DNA of 35,009 bases from Lachnospiraceae bacterium (GCA_022792335.1 JAAWAV010000002.1:1-35009), one strand, 5' to 3'. Positions 17,033-25,916 are shown, numbered from the stretch's first letter. Notes: generated by a model not told the origin, from the letters alone. Numbers and translations are program-made.

Positions 17033-18394
17033 ATGAAAAGGAACATTCATACAGAAAAAAAGAAAGATCTCACAACTGGAAACATCACAAAAACCATGCT
17101 GCTTTTTGCCCTCCCCATGATTCTGGGCAACCTTCTTCAACAGCTCTATAACATTGCAGACACCCTGATCGTCGGCCAGTTTTTAGGTTCTAACGCCCTG
17201 GCCGCCGTCGGTTCAGCCTATACTCTGATGACGTTTTTGACCTCCATTCTTCTCGGCCTCTGTATGGGAAGCGGAGCGGTTTTTTCCACCTGTTACGGAG
17301 CCAAAAATATGGAACGGTTAAAGCACAGCATGTTCGCCTCCTTCCTTTTGATAGCAGGATGCACCGTGGTCTTAAATCTGGCCGTATTTCTTTTTATCGA
17401 CCCGATCATGCGGCTTTTACAGACGCCGGAAGAAATCTATGAAATGATGCGGGAGTATCTGTGGATCATCTTCATGGGAATTGCCGCCACGTTCCTCTAC
17501 AACTTTTTTGCGTCCCTGCTCCGTGCTCTTGGAAATTCTGTGGTTCCGCTTCTGTTTCTGGGAATCTCTGCGCTCTTAAATATCGGACTGGACCTTTTGT
17601 TTGTTCTGTCCTTTCACTGGGGAGCCGAAGGAGCTGCTGCTGCTACCGTAATCTCCCAGTATGTATCCGGTATTGGTATCTTGATTTATACGCTGATAAA
17701 ATTTCCGGAACTCAGGCTCAGCAGACGACATCTGCACCTGGAGCCTGGCATCCTTCCGGAGATCTCCCAGTTTTCGTTTCTTACCTGCCTGCAACAGTCC
17801 ATCATGAATTTTGGAATCCTGATGGTACAGGGGCGGGTCAACAGCTTCGGCCCCACCGTTATGGCGGCTTTTGCCGCCGCTGTGAAGATTGACTCCTTCG
17901 CCTACATGCCGGTCCAGGACTTTGGCAATGCCTTTTCCACCTTCATCGCCCAGAACTATGGGGCCGGGAAGTCGGAACGGATTCGGAAGGGAATCAAAAG
18001 CGCCATCGCCTCTTCTGTAATCTTTTGTCTGATCATCACGGCCGGGGTCTGTATCTTCGCAAGACCGTTGATGTTGATTTTTGTAAAGCCTTATGAGACA
18101 GAAATCCTTGCCACCGGCGTTCAGTATCTGCGTATCGAAGGAGCCTTCTACTGTGGCATCGGCTGTCTGTTCTTGCTCTACGGCCTCTACCGGGCCATTC
18201 AGAAACCAGGCATGTCCGTAGTGCTGACGGTCGTCTCTCTGGGGACCCGCGTCCTTCTGGCCTATACACTCTCTGCCATTCCCGTCATCGGAGTTATCGG
18301 TATCTGGATATCCGTTCCCATTGGCTGGTTCCTGGCAGATTTCATCGGTCTGGTCTATTATCTGCGCCGGAAGAAAACGCTGTTGAGTCTATAA
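17033..18394 (+). CDS. MATE-family efflux transporter
   Basis: A 453-aa membrane protein with about 12 hydrophobic segments. The start of the transport domain (LLFALPMILGNLLQQLYNIADTLIVGQFLG) is the classic MATE signature with the polar residues of the N-lobe, and the C-lobe repeats it in the QDFGNAFSTFIAQNYGAGK region. Family members export cationic drugs or metabolites with Na+ or H+ influx; the substrate here is unknown. The ATG at 17033 is preceded by AAAGGA; a GTG at 17012 is possible but lacks a site. It ends at a very strong hairpin (18443-18525). Confidence 0.93.
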   Translation: MKRNIHTEKKKDLTTGNITKTMLLFALPMILGNLLQQLYNIADTLIVGQFLGSNALAAVGSAYTLMTFLTSILLGLCMGSGAVFSTCYGAKNMERLKHSMFASFLLIAGCTVVLNLAVFLFIDPIMRLLQTPEEIYEMMREYLWIIFMGIAATFLYNFFASLLRALGNSVVPLLFLGISALLNIGLDLLFVLSFHWGAEGAAAATVISQYVSGIGILIYTLIKFPELRLSRRHLHLEPGILPEISQFSFLTCLQQSIMNFGILMVQGRVNSFGPTVMAAFAAAVKIDSFAYMPVQDFGNAFSTFIAQNYGAGKSERIRKGIKSAIASSVIFCLIITAGVCIFARPLMLIFVKPYETEILATGVQYLRIEGAFYCGIGCLFLLYGLYRAIQKPGMSVVLTVVSLGTRVLLAYTLSAIPVIGVIGIWISVPIGWFLADFIGLVYYLRRKKTLLSL

Positions 18395-18442
18395 ACAGTC
18401 GCCAAACAGGTAAAAGAACTGCCAAAGATCGCTTCAAAAATG

Positions 18443-18525
18443 CCAACGCCCCGGCTTTTCCCTTGGTCCACATTGATTTCCTACAAAATCAGCCTACCAA
18501 ACCATGGGAAAAGCCGGGGCGTTGG
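18443..18525. terminator. Very strong bidirectional hairpin
   Basis: A perfect 20-bp stem: CCAACGCCCCGGCTTTTCCC (18443-18462) against its complement at 18506-18525. It extends 5 more bp with one mismatch. The loop holds a smaller TGATTT/AAATCA stem. In the minus direction the hairpin is followed by CATTTTTG, serving the lipoprotein at 18560; in the plus direction it ends the MATE gene. Confidence 0.8.
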
Positions 18526-18559
18526 TTCTTCCGGAGCAGACTTGCCGTTTTATTCTCTG

Positions 18560-19684
18560 TTAATACTGTAACCTGGTAAAATCGTTTTTTCCCGCCAGAT
18601 AATCCTCCCTTCCAATCACAGCCATATCAAAATCCGTATACATATCCCAGTCTCCGCCATGGTAGAATCCGATAATCCGATCCTCCTGAATAACCAGAGG
18701 GGCAAAGAGATGTTCTTCCCAGTCCTCCCGAAGCAGTACGCATTCTCCCTGCTCTGTATATTGATAGGTTTTCCAGCAATATCCCTGTTCTGTATCCAAA
18801 GTCTCCAAAAGCTTAAGATCTGGCCCCCATATAATCCTGGTTGCACCTTTCTGATCTTTTAAAATCTCCCTCCATTCTCCCGATTCCACATTTAATTCAA
18901 TTACTTTCCAGAAATCTCCCTCCCAGATATTACATACCAGAAGTTCTCCGTCCATCGCATAGGAAGCGGCAATCCAAAGCCTCATATCTCCTAAAGGTTT
19001 TGTGATATTTCCGTTCTCCAGATCCATCACCCTCAGTTCGTATTTTAATTCCTTCTCATCCGTCAGCTCCAGATACGCCAGGAGATTCCCATAGCGACCA
19101 TAGACGCTGTATCCCATATGCAAACTCTCCAGTTCCGGAACCAGGAGTTCCTCCTTTCCCGTCTCCAAATCGTAGCGGTAAATACCGCTTTTACTGTTTT
19201 CACTGATTTCTCCTGTTTCTTCGTCCACAAAATAATCTTCGGTCGCCAGAATGCAGAAATGATCAAAAAACAAATCGGCGCTCAGAGCGTTCTGATGAGA
19301 ACAGATTCCAATTTCTTTTTCATTCTGCCCGTCCAGGTCGCTATAGCAAAATACAGAGCTTCCATCCGACGCCTTCTGATAATACCACTTGTCCCCCAGA
19401 CGCCCGATCAGACTGACATATTTTTTCAGATAAATGGAAAAGCAGTCCTCCCCGTCATGGAGACAATTAGGAGCCCCGCACAAGGGGCGGTAAGTTCCCG
19501 TCTTATAATCAAAATAATCTACCTTTCCATTAGGGGTACTTCTGAAATTTACAATTCCATCTTCTGTATAACACTTTCCAATAAACATCGTGGAACTGCC
19601 CGTCTCCTCCTTTTTCCCTTTCCCGCAGCCAAAAAGAGCCAGCATACAAACTCCTGCCAGAACCCATATCCTTTTTCCCCTCAT
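18560..19684 (-). CDS. Lipoprotein of unknown function, propeller-like
   Basis: A 374-aa lipoprotein. The signal segment IWVLAGVCMLALFGC places the lipidated cysteine at C20. The mature part consists of repeated strand-turn units of the form Y-x-DLETGKEELL, VMDLENGNITKPLGD and LNVESGEWREIL, which suggest a beta-propeller. A cysteine/histidine cluster C69-x4-C74-x-H76-x4-C81 (CGAPNCLHDGEDC) sits near the start of the mature domain and could bind a metal or form disulfides. No named family can be given with confidence. The ATG follows AGGAGGGG. A -10-like TATAAT lies on the minus strand at 19769-19774 without a clear -35. It is a single gene between two terminator-like hairpins. Confidence 0.8.
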   Translation of the reverse strand: MRGKRIWVLAGVCMLALFGCGKGKKEETGSSTMFIGKCYTEDGIVNFRSTPNGKVDYFDYKTGTYRPLCGAPNCLHDGEDCFSIYLKKYVSLIGRLGDKWYYQKASDGSSVFCYSDLDGQNEKEIGICSHQNALSADLFFDHFCILATEDYFVDEETGEISENSKSGIYRYDLETGKEELLVPELESLHMGYSVYGRYGNLLAYLELTDEKELKYELRVMDLENGNITKPLGDMRLWIAASYAMDGELLVCNIWEGDFWKVIELNVESGEWREILKDQKGATRIIWGPDLKLLETLDTEQGYCWKTYQYTEQGECVLLREDWEEHLFAPLVIQEDRIIGFYHGGDWDMYTDFDMAVIGREDYLAGKNDFTRLQY

Positions 19685-19879
19685 AGTCCCCTCCTCTGCA
19701 TTCCCCCCGGCATCTGAAAATCAAGCATCCTTCTTCGACAACAAAACTCTGTTTTCTATATATTTTTTATTATACTTAAATATTTTGAATTTTTTTAGAT
19801 AATTTTTTTAATTTTTTCTTAAGTAAATCAAATTATTAGAAAATAATTTGTGTAAACCGTTTTGATTTCTCTTCTCGAT
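19685..19879. other. AT-rich intergenic region with a perfect palindrome
   Basis: About 195 bp, very rich in A and T. CAAATTATT (19829-19837) and AATAATTTG (19842-19850) form a 9-bp hairpin with a 4-nt loop, about 30 bp after the ATPase stop. It may end the ABC operon, but no U-tract follows on the minus strand. The promoter of the adjoining lipoprotein is expected in this gap. No gene is seen. Confidence 0.5.
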
Positions 19880-20527
19880 TTAATCCTTATAATCTGTTTG
19901 AAATATTAAATTTCCGTCTTTAATCTGAATGATTTCGTCCGCTTCTTCTGCCAAATGTTTGCTGTGTGTGACAACAATCACACATTTTCCAAGTTCGTGG
20001 GCAGTCTGCTTCAACAATGCAAGGATCTCGTCTGCAGTATTTTCATCAAGATTCCCGGTCGGTTCGTCCGCCAGCAATACCTTTGCTTCGCTCGCTAAGG
20101 CTCTGGCAATGGCTACCCGCTGCTGTTGCCCGCCGGATAACTGTAAAACATTTCTTTTCCAGTATTCACAAGGAATATTTACTGCCTCCAGCAGAGCTTT
20201 TGGGTTTCTGTCTCCGCCAAGTCTGACATTTTCCTCTGCATTCAGATAGTCAATCAGATTATAATTCTGAAAAACCAGGGATATGTGATGTTTTCTATGA
20301 TAATTCAGACCTTTGATCCGGATATCTTCCCCGTTATAATAAATCTTTCCCTTTACCGGAGTATCCAGTCCTGCCAGCAGAGATAAAAATGTTGTTTTTC
20401 CGGCGCCGCTTTGGCCCACAATAGTATAAAACCTTTTTTCTTCAAATTTTATCGATACATCTTTTAGAATCTGTTTCTTTTTCTGTGATTGATAAGCATA
20501 ATCTACGTTCTTTACATTCAGTATCAT
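19880..20527 (-). CDS. ABC transporter ATP-binding protein (MacB/LolD type)
   Basis: A 215-aa ATPase that powers the two permeases encoded just upstream in transcription order. Walker A is GQSGAGKTT with K44, the Q-loop is VFQNYNL, the signature is LSGGQQQRVAIARAL, Walker B is VLLADEPTGNLDE, and the H-loop is VVTHS. The LLADEPTGNLD motif is typical of the MacB/LolD/FtsE group, which works with FtsX-type permeases for mechanotransmission or export rather than ordinary import. The ATG follows AAGGAGGTTTCAAGA. It is the last gene of the leftward operon, 13 bp after the preceding permease gene. Confidence 0.95.
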   Translation of the reverse strand: MILNVKNVDYAYQSQKKKQILKDVSIKFEEKRFYTIVGQSGAGKTTFLSLLAGLDTPVKGKIYYNGEDIRIKGLNYHRKHHISLVFQNYNLIDYLNAEENVRLGGDRNPKALLEAVNIPCEYWKRNVLQLSGGQQQRVAIARALASEAKVLLADEPTGNLDENTADEILALLKQTAHELGKCVIVVTHSKHLAEEADEIIQIKDGNLIFQTDYKD

Positions 20528-20540
20528 TCTTGAAACCTCC

Positions 20541-21989
20541 TTAACTCATTTCGCTGAAAATATCTTTGGGATTCCTGCGTATTACCAAAATACCGCAAAC
20601 TCCTACAGAAAAAATAATCAATATGCTGATACAGATACTGTCAAAGAGAAGCATCTGAAGGGAAACATCAACAGTAACTCCTGTAACTGTCTGTTCTAAT
20701 TCTTCAAAAGGTTTCGCGACTTTTCCCTCGTCTAATAAGTCTTGTTCTTTTTCCTGTTGCACCTGCTGTTCCACCAGATAATTGGCGGCAACTTTTGAAA
20801 CGCCGGGCGCCAGGGCGAAAGAAAGGAGCATTGCCATGGTAGCGATCAGCATCGCTTCCAAAAGAATCTGTCCTAAAATTTTTATTTTTGGCGTGCCAAG
20901 CGCCAAGAAAATGCCAATTTCCTTTCCTCTGTTTTTCATCCAAAAGAGAAATACCAAAATCAAAATAACACAACTGGATCCGAGGACTACAAAAATGAGA
21001 ATTTGACTGCTTTTCTCTAAGTCATTGAAATTCGAGGACATGATGTCCAGATTTCCGTTATGATCAATGAGATCATAGCGTTCCCAATCAATCTCTACTT
21101 TCCGGATAATTTCTTTTACAGAATCGTATTGATCGACGTCACGGACTTTAAAATAGGCTTTCTCATATAAGGGATTTCCTTTATTTCCCTCTGCTTTTTC
21201 CGGGAAATCCAAATCTGTAAATATCACATTTTCAGAACGGTAAGTGTCTCCTGACATATAAGGTGTCATTTTTTGCTTTACCTCATAAATTCCAACGATG
21301 CTTGCTTCACAGACTGTTGAATGTTCTCTGTCGTGGTAATCGTTGAATGTCAGTCGATCCCCCAGGGACAGATGGTTCTTTTCTGCTAATTCCTTGGAAA
21401 TTACACATACGTCCGAATCCTCTGCTTGGATCATACGGCCCTCTTTTATCGTCACATTCCCTGATAAGACATTAGAATCCATTTCCATCTTTTTGTTTCC
21501 AATCAGACTGACGCCTCCCATATCGGAGCTTTGATCCGTATCGTCATCCTCGATTCTGGAAAAATTCACTGGATTTACTGCAGTCACAGCAGTCGTTATG
21601 TTATAATCGGAAATTTCCGGAACGGAGGCGATTTTTTCTATATCTGCCATTTGAAGTGTCTCAAAGGAGTTATCTGTAGAGATTCCCCAAGACGTGCCGC
21701 CGGCCAATTCCATCTTCTCAACATGAACTCCATCAAGACTTCCTTCTGTATTTTTTCCAAGCCTGTTTAACACTTCATCTATTCTTATATGGCGGTTCGC
21801 CTCATTTTCTGCAAGCAGAAATCCAGCGCCAATCGCCTGCCTTGCTTTGTCCTGTGTCGCTATGCTTGCGTCTTTACTTGCCATGCCTGACAGCAGAAAC
21901 AAGCTGATCGTAAACACTATCAGAAAAAGCAGCATACTCTTTACTGGTTTTCTTACCACTGAACGCACAGCTAATTCAAAACTGTTCAT
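20541..21989 (-). CDS. FtsX/MacB-type ABC permease (second of pair)
   Basis: A 482-aa membrane protein: one N-terminal transmembrane segment (about residues 17-36), a large extracytoplasmic domain (about 40-325), then three segments near 330-350, 375-400 and 445-470, and a cytoplasmic end RRNPKDIFSEMS. This is the MacB_PCD plus FtsX layout. A Glu/Gln-rich insert (QQVQQEKEQDLLDEG) precedes the last segment. The extracytoplasmic domain probably recognises the ligand or partner lipoprotein (inference). The ATG follows GGAGGG that overlaps the previous gene's end, with a 3-bp gap, so translation is tightly coupled. Confidence 0.92.
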   Translation of the reverse strand: MNSFELAVRSVVRKPVKSMLLFLIVFTISLFLLSGMASKDASIATQDKARQAIGAGFLLAENEANRHIRIDEVLNRLGKNTEGSLDGVHVEKMELAGGTSWGISTDNSFETLQMADIEKIASVPEISDYNITTAVTAVNPVNFSRIEDDDTDQSSDMGGVSLIGNKKMEMDSNVLSGNVTIKEGRMIQAEDSDVCVISKELAEKNHLSLGDRLTFNDYHDREHSTVCEASIVGIYEVKQKMTPYMSGDTYRSENVIFTDLDFPEKAEGNKGNPLYEKAYFKVRDVDQYDSVKEIIRKVEIDWERYDLIDHNGNLDIMSSNFNDLEKSSQILIFVVLGSSCVILILVFLFWMKNRGKEIGIFLALGTPKIKILGQILLEAMLIATMAMLLSFALAPGVSKVAANYLVEQQVQQEKEQDLLDEGKVAKPFEELEQTVTGVTVDVSLQMLLFDSICISILIIFSVGVCGILVIRRNPKDIFSEMS

Positions 21990-21992
21990 TAT

Positions 21993-23210
21993 TTAACCCT
22001 CCATTCTGGATAAAATGTCTTTGGGGTTCGTTTTCAAAACCGGAAGCAGTGAAATCGTGACGGATGTCAATATGAGAAAACTGCCCAAAACCATTAAACT
22101 GCCAATCTCTTTTCCCTGTAAAAAAACATTCAAAGAAACTTCTGCTGTTTCAGAATGGGTAAGAGCTTTCTGTAACACCCCGGCCATCATGCTCCCCAAA
22201 CAACAAGCTCCTATGGCAGACGTCAAAAACACAAGAAAAGATTCCAAAAGTATCTGGAAAAAGATGCTGCGCTTTGATTTGCCAATACTGATAAAAATAC
22301 CGGCTTCTTTCTGTCTTGTATGCATCCACATGCAAAGCAGAAGCGATACAATTCCCACTCCCATTACCAGGGTTAAGATAAGAATGAGGTTCGTGGCTCT
22401 ACGAATCTGCTCCAAAGGCAGAGCCATTTGTTTATATAAAGTGTCTGAAGAAATCGCGTTTACTTTATCAGGAAGAATGGAGAGAAGTTGTTCTTCCAGG
22501 AGAGAAAGTTGTTCCGGATTTTTACAATATACGGAAACTTTAGAATATCCCCCATCGCCAAAAAGTTGGGAATAGGATTCTCTATCCACAAATACCTGAT
22601 TTTCAATTCTGTTTACAGAATCCATTTGGGAGGTCTGTTTTCGTTCACTGCCGGATAAAAAAAATCCAATAATCTTTAAGAAAGTTCTTTTTCCATCCGC
22701 ATTTTGCACTTCAACAAAATCTCCGAGTTTCCATCCGTTGGCATCTGCCAGCAGCTCATTGATCACTGCTCCCTTTTTATCGTTTGTGATCGGCTCTCCA
22801 CCAGTCAGGCGATAGCGCCCCTCATAAAAGGCGCTGTCATTTTGTAAATCGTCATAACAAAACAGCATTATTTTCTGGTTGCTTTCTTCTGTGGAATCGC
22901 TTCCTGTAACAGGGTAAAAATTGACGGGAAACGCATACGCCTGATCCAGACAATTGACTGTCGATACTTCTTTTAAATTCAATATCTCTTTGACTTCCTG
23001 TGTTGTGATTTGATTGTTTTCCTCCAAAACTTCCAAAACAATTTTGGCTTTGGCCTTTTCCTGTATCGCTGCTTTCGAATCTTTTGTTGCCTCAAGAATC
23101 ATATTGGTGCTTAATATCATGCTGCTGACCACTAGCAGTATAAAAAACAATAAAATCACTTTGGCTTTTTTCCTTTTCAGGTAACGAAAAGCTAACTGAT
23201 AAAACGTCAC
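21993..23210 (-). CDS. FtsX/MacB-type ABC permease (first of pair)
   Basis: A 405-aa membrane protein with the same plan as its neighbour: an N-terminal segment (about residues 17-38), an extracytoplasmic domain (about 40-275), three C-terminal segments and a cytoplasmic end LKTNPKDILSRMEG. The shared NPKDI tail suggests the two permeases are diverged duplicates forming a heterodimer. The start is GTG at 23210, with GGGAGGGG just upstream inside the end of the lipoprotein gene (2-bp gap). Length is close to ordinary MacB-type permeases. Confidence 0.9.
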   Translation of the reverse strand: MTFYQLAFRYLKRKKAKVILLFFILLVVSSMILSTNMILEATKDSKAAIQEKAKAKIVLEVLEENNQITTQEVKEILNLKEVSTVNCLDQAYAFPVNFYPVTGSDSTEESNQKIMLFCYDDLQNDSAFYEGRYRLTGGEPITNDKKGAVINELLADANGWKLGDFVEVQNADGKRTFLKIIGFFLSGSERKQTSQMDSVNRIENQVFVDRESYSQLFGDGGYSKVSVYCKNPEQLSLLEEQLLSILPDKVNAISSDTLYKQMALPLEQIRRATNLILILTLVMGVGIVSLLLCMWMHTRQKEAGIFISIGKSKRSIFFQILLESFLVFLTSAIGACCLGSMMAGVLQKALTHSETAEVSLNVFLQGKEIGSLMVLGSFLILTSVTISLLPVLKTNPKDILSRMEG

Positions 23211-23212
23211 AG

Positions 23213-23770
23213 CTACCCCTCCCTTTCAAACTGCAGGATAATAATTTTTGTGGCTGTCAGATGATTGGAATCTTTAAACTCACCATAAATTAACAGAGAC
23301 GTTTGTTTCTTGATACTAGAAACAGAAACATCGTTGAACGTTACCTTTCCTGTCGTCAGATCTATAGTTGCTTTCTGGAAGGTACAATCTGTCTGATAGG
23401 ATACGGTTACGCTGCTTTCCTCACTTTCAGATCCGGGCGCTGCGACGATGGCCGTATGTTCTCCTTCATTTGTAACCGGACTGACCGTACAGCCGTCTTT
23501 GGCAAACTCTATCACACTTCCCCGTAAATCGGAAGAAAGAATCAAAGAGTCCCCATCCATATTGTCTAGTTTCTCCTCATCGCCTGTTCCAGATATGGTC
23601 GGATCCTCTTTTGAATTGGCCGCCTCCTGATCAGCGCCGTTGGAGTGAGGCGCATGGATAGAACCATTCTCTGTATTTGGGGAAGTTCCATTTTCAGATG
23701 CTCCACACCCGGCCAGAGCCAGAAGGCAGATTCCTATCCCTATCCCATTTAGAAACTTTCTGATCCTCAT
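23213..23770 (-). CDS. Cassette lipoprotein, possible DUF5666-like fold
   Basis: A 185-aa lipoprotein, first gene of the leftward operon. The signal segment ends in LLALAGC with C22; an Asn/Ser/Glu/Asp-rich linker (about 24-75) leads to a beta-rich domain (about 78-185). The pattern of a strand pair, a TxDLTTG turn and the ending LLIYGEFKDSNHLTATKIIIL recalls small OB-like DUF5666 domains; this is a weak resemblance. It probably works outside the membrane with the FtsX-type permeases. The ATG at 23770 follows AAAGGTGG; the longer frame from 23845 would read through the promoter. Expression is probably driven from the site at 23823-23857. Confidence 0.85.
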   Translation of the reverse strand: MRIRKFLNGIGIGICLLALAGCGASENGTSPNTENGSIHAPHSNGADQEAANSKEDPTISGTGDEEKLDNMDGDSLILSSDLRGSVIEFAKDGCTVSPVTNEGEHTAIVAAPGSESEESSVTVSYQTDCTFQKATIDLTTGKVTFNDVSVSSIKKQTSLLIYGEFKDSNHLTATKIIILQFEREG

Positions 23771-23822
23771 AATTTTTCCACCTTTCTTTTCTGATTGTTC
23801 GCCCCTGTCAAGAGACGGTATC

Positions 23823-23857
23823 ATTATAAAAAAAATCTTTTCCAAAAATCCTGGAAA
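23823..23857 (-). promoter_or_regulatory. Promoter plus 17-bp regulator box for the lipoprotein-ABC operon
   Basis: On the minus strand the box TTTCCAGGATTTTTGGA (23841-23857) lies 12 bp upstream of a TATAAT -10 (23823-23828). There is no good -35, as expected for an activated promoter. The box itself is a direct repeat TTTnCA-N5-TTTnGA with 11-bp spacing, a layout typical of OmpR/PhoB-family sites. It differs from the opposite box at only 2 of 17 positions. Confidence 0.55.
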
Positions 23858-23880
23858 GGGAAAGAAATTTTTTCCGCTCT

Positions 23881-23914
23881 TTTACAGGATTTTTAGATAT
23901 TTCTTTGATATACT
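23881..23914 (+). promoter_or_regulatory. Promoter plus 17-bp regulator box for the two-component genes
   Basis: TTTACAGGATTTTTAGA (23881-23897) lies 11 bp upstream of TATACT (23909-23914), with no good -35. It mirrors the box at 23841-23857, leaving 23 bp between the two. Autoregulation of the response regulator is the simplest reading. Confidence 0.5.
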
Positions 23915-23948
23915 GTTTTTAATAATAGAAAAAGGGGATTGGATATCA

Positions 23949-24626
23949 GTGAAAATACTTCTGTTGGAAGATGATTTGGCGCTTTGTCATGCGATAAAAC
24001 TAAAATTAGTCAAACATGGATATCTGGTTGATTCTTGTAATGATGGAGAAACTGCTATGTTATATGCTTTAAATACGGACTATTCCTATGATTTGGCCAT
24101 CGTAGACCGAATGTTACCGATTATCGACGGCTTAACGATTATCAAAGCCATGAGAGGCAAAGGAATTGGTATTCCTGTGATCATCATCACTGGGATGTCT
24201 GCACTTGACGATAAAATCGAGGGGTTGGATGGCGGGGCGGACGATTATTTGGTGAAACCCTTTCATATGAGGGAACTTTTGGCAAGAGTACGGGCTCTGA
24301 CTCGCCGTCCGGCAGAAATAAAAAATACAGACCATCTGGTTTTCTCAGATTTAAGATTCGATAAAAGAAACAGGGAATTGTTTTGCAGAGATAAAAAGGT
24401 TCTTTTAACTGTCAAGGAGTCAGAACTGTTGTACGTTTTTATGCAAAGTCCGGAAATACTTTTTTCCAGGGAACAGCTCCTATTAAAAATATGGGGAACA
24501 TCCTCTGATGTGGAACCGGGAAATGTGGACAATTATATTTCTTTTCTCCGGAAACGGCTGAAAGAAATTCAAAGTTCTTGTAACATAAAAACCGTCTATG
24601 GCTCTGGATATAAACTGGAGAATTAA
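23949..24626 (+). CDS. OmpR-family response regulator
   Basis: A 225-aa DNA-binding regulator. The receiver domain (1-115) has the acidic pair D8-D9, phosphoacceptor D53 in IVDRMLP, T81 and K103 in YLVKPF. A winged-helix DNA-binding domain follows (about 128-225), ending KTVYGSGYKLEN. The start is a GTG preceded by AAAGGGGATTGG. The kinase gene follows with no spacing. Two matching 17-bp boxes in the divergent promoter region, each with the 11-bp direct-repeat spacing typical of OmpR-family sites, are the probable targets, so the regulator likely controls both its own genes and the ABC operon. Confidence 0.95.
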   Translation: MKILLLEDDLALCHAIKLKLVKHGYLVDSCNDGETAMLYALNTDYSYDLAIVDRMLPIIDGLTIIKAMRGKGIGIPVIIITGMSALDDKIEGLDGGADDYLVKPFHMRELLARVRALTRRPAEIKNTDHLVFSDLRFDKRNRELFCRDKKVLLTVKESELLYVFMQSPEILFSREQLLLKIWGTSSDVEPGNVDNYISFLRKRLKEIQSSCNIKTVYGSGYKLEN

Positions 24627-25916
24627 ATGCTTAAACATTTATACAAAAAATTGCATCTGATGTTTACAGTCTCTGTCATGCTGATCATTTCATTGGTTAT
24701 CGGGATTCTTTCTGTAAACGCTCTCAAAGAGGGATACATGAACGACAGTATTTTCTTTCAGAGAATGACCACGCTTCTGATCTATGAGTTGGAGGGGGAC
24801 GAGCAGAATATGGAACATATCTTACGTTCTTATGAGGACCAGTATTCCATATTCTGTATGGCCAAAGACGGAGAAGGAAGGGTATGGTATCAAAGTCATC
24901 GGAAATTCCCCACAGATACTCAAAGGCTTCTGCAAACGTTTCATAATCAGATGGCGAAGGAAAAAATGTCCCCGCTGGAGAGCTCTTCCGTGTCGGAACA
25001 AAACGGTATTGTTGAGATCACCGGCGCGTCGAATGAAAAATACTGGGGGATTTCTGCAAAAATTGTTTCTAAAAAGAACACCGTTTTTTACCTGATATTT
25101 CTCTATCAGCAAAAATCTGTCTTTCGTATTTTACAAAAGCAGCTCCCTTTCTATCTTGTTTTGTGGTTTGCTGCTCTCCTATCCGTGGTTTTTATCAGCC
25201 GTCTGTTATTAAAAAAGGCGTTGAAGCCGACGGAACGAGTTTTAAAAAGTCAGAAAGATTTTATTGCTTCCGCTTCCCATGAATTAAAATCGCCGCTTGC
25301 CGTTATCCTTGCCAATGTGGAACAGATCGAGCAGGCGAAGTATCCGGAGCTTAAAAAAACTATAAAGACCATAGATTCCGAATGTATGCGAATGTCAAAT
25401 TTGGTAAAAGATCTGCTTCTTTTGGCGACTTTTGATGCAAATACCTGGTCGCTATGTAAAAGCGAAGTCAATGTCGATACATTATTGATTACGTTATATG
25501 AATCTTATGAACCGGTTTGTATCGGCAAAAAAATATCTTTACAGTTGAAACTTTCAGAAAACACCTATCCGACACTGGATACAGACGGGGAACGGCTCCT
25601 GCAAATATTGAATATTTATATGGATAATGCCATTCATCATTCTACTGATAACAGACATATTGAAATCCAGACAGAGGTGTCTGGAAAAACCATCACTTTT
25701 TTTGTCATAGACCATGGACAGGGAATTGCAGAAAAAGATAAACCGTATATTTGGGATCGCTTCTACTGCGCAGACCAATCAAGGACGGATAAATCCAATT
25801 TGGGGTTGGGTCTTAGCATTGCTGATGAATTAGCAAAAATGCTGAATAGCAGAGTTGGATTCCGAGATACCAAAGGCGGCGGTGCTACATTTTTTATAAC
25901 AGTCCCTTTCAAATAA
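24627..25916 (+). CDS. Sensor histidine kinase
   Basis: A 429-aa membrane kinase. Two transmembrane segments (about residues 11-32 and 173-195) flank an extracytoplasmic sensor region of about 140 residues that I do not recognise. No clear HAMP domain is seen. The dimerisation/phosphotransfer motif is SASHELKSPLAV with H218. The ATPase domain shows MDNAIHHS (N box), VIDHGQGIAE (G1), DRFYCAD (F box) and LGLGLSIADELA (G2). The ATG directly follows the regulator's stop codon, so the pair is translated together. A hairpin at 25974-26010 ends the unit. The signal is unknown; MacB-type permease cassettes with kinases often respond to peptides. Confidence 0.93.
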   Translation: MLKHLYKKLHLMFTVSVMLIISLVIGILSVNALKEGYMNDSIFFQRMTTLLIYELEGDEQNMEHILRSYEDQYSIFCMAKDGEGRVWYQSHRKFPTDTQRLLQTFHNQMAKEKMSPLESSSVSEQNGIVEITGASNEKYWGISAKIVSKKNTVFYLIFLYQQKSVFRILQKQLPFYLVLWFAALLSVVFISRLLLKKALKPTERVLKSQKDFIASASHELKSPLAVILANVEQIEQAKYPELKKTIKTIDSECMRMSNLVKDLLLLATFDANTWSLCKSEVNVDTLLITLYESYEPVCIGKKISLQLKLSENTYPTLDTDGERLLQILNIYMDNAIHHSTDNRHIEIQTEVSGKTITFFVIDHGQGIAEKDKPYIWDRFYCADQSRTDKSNLGLGLSIADELAKMLNSRVGFRDTKGGGATFFITVPFK

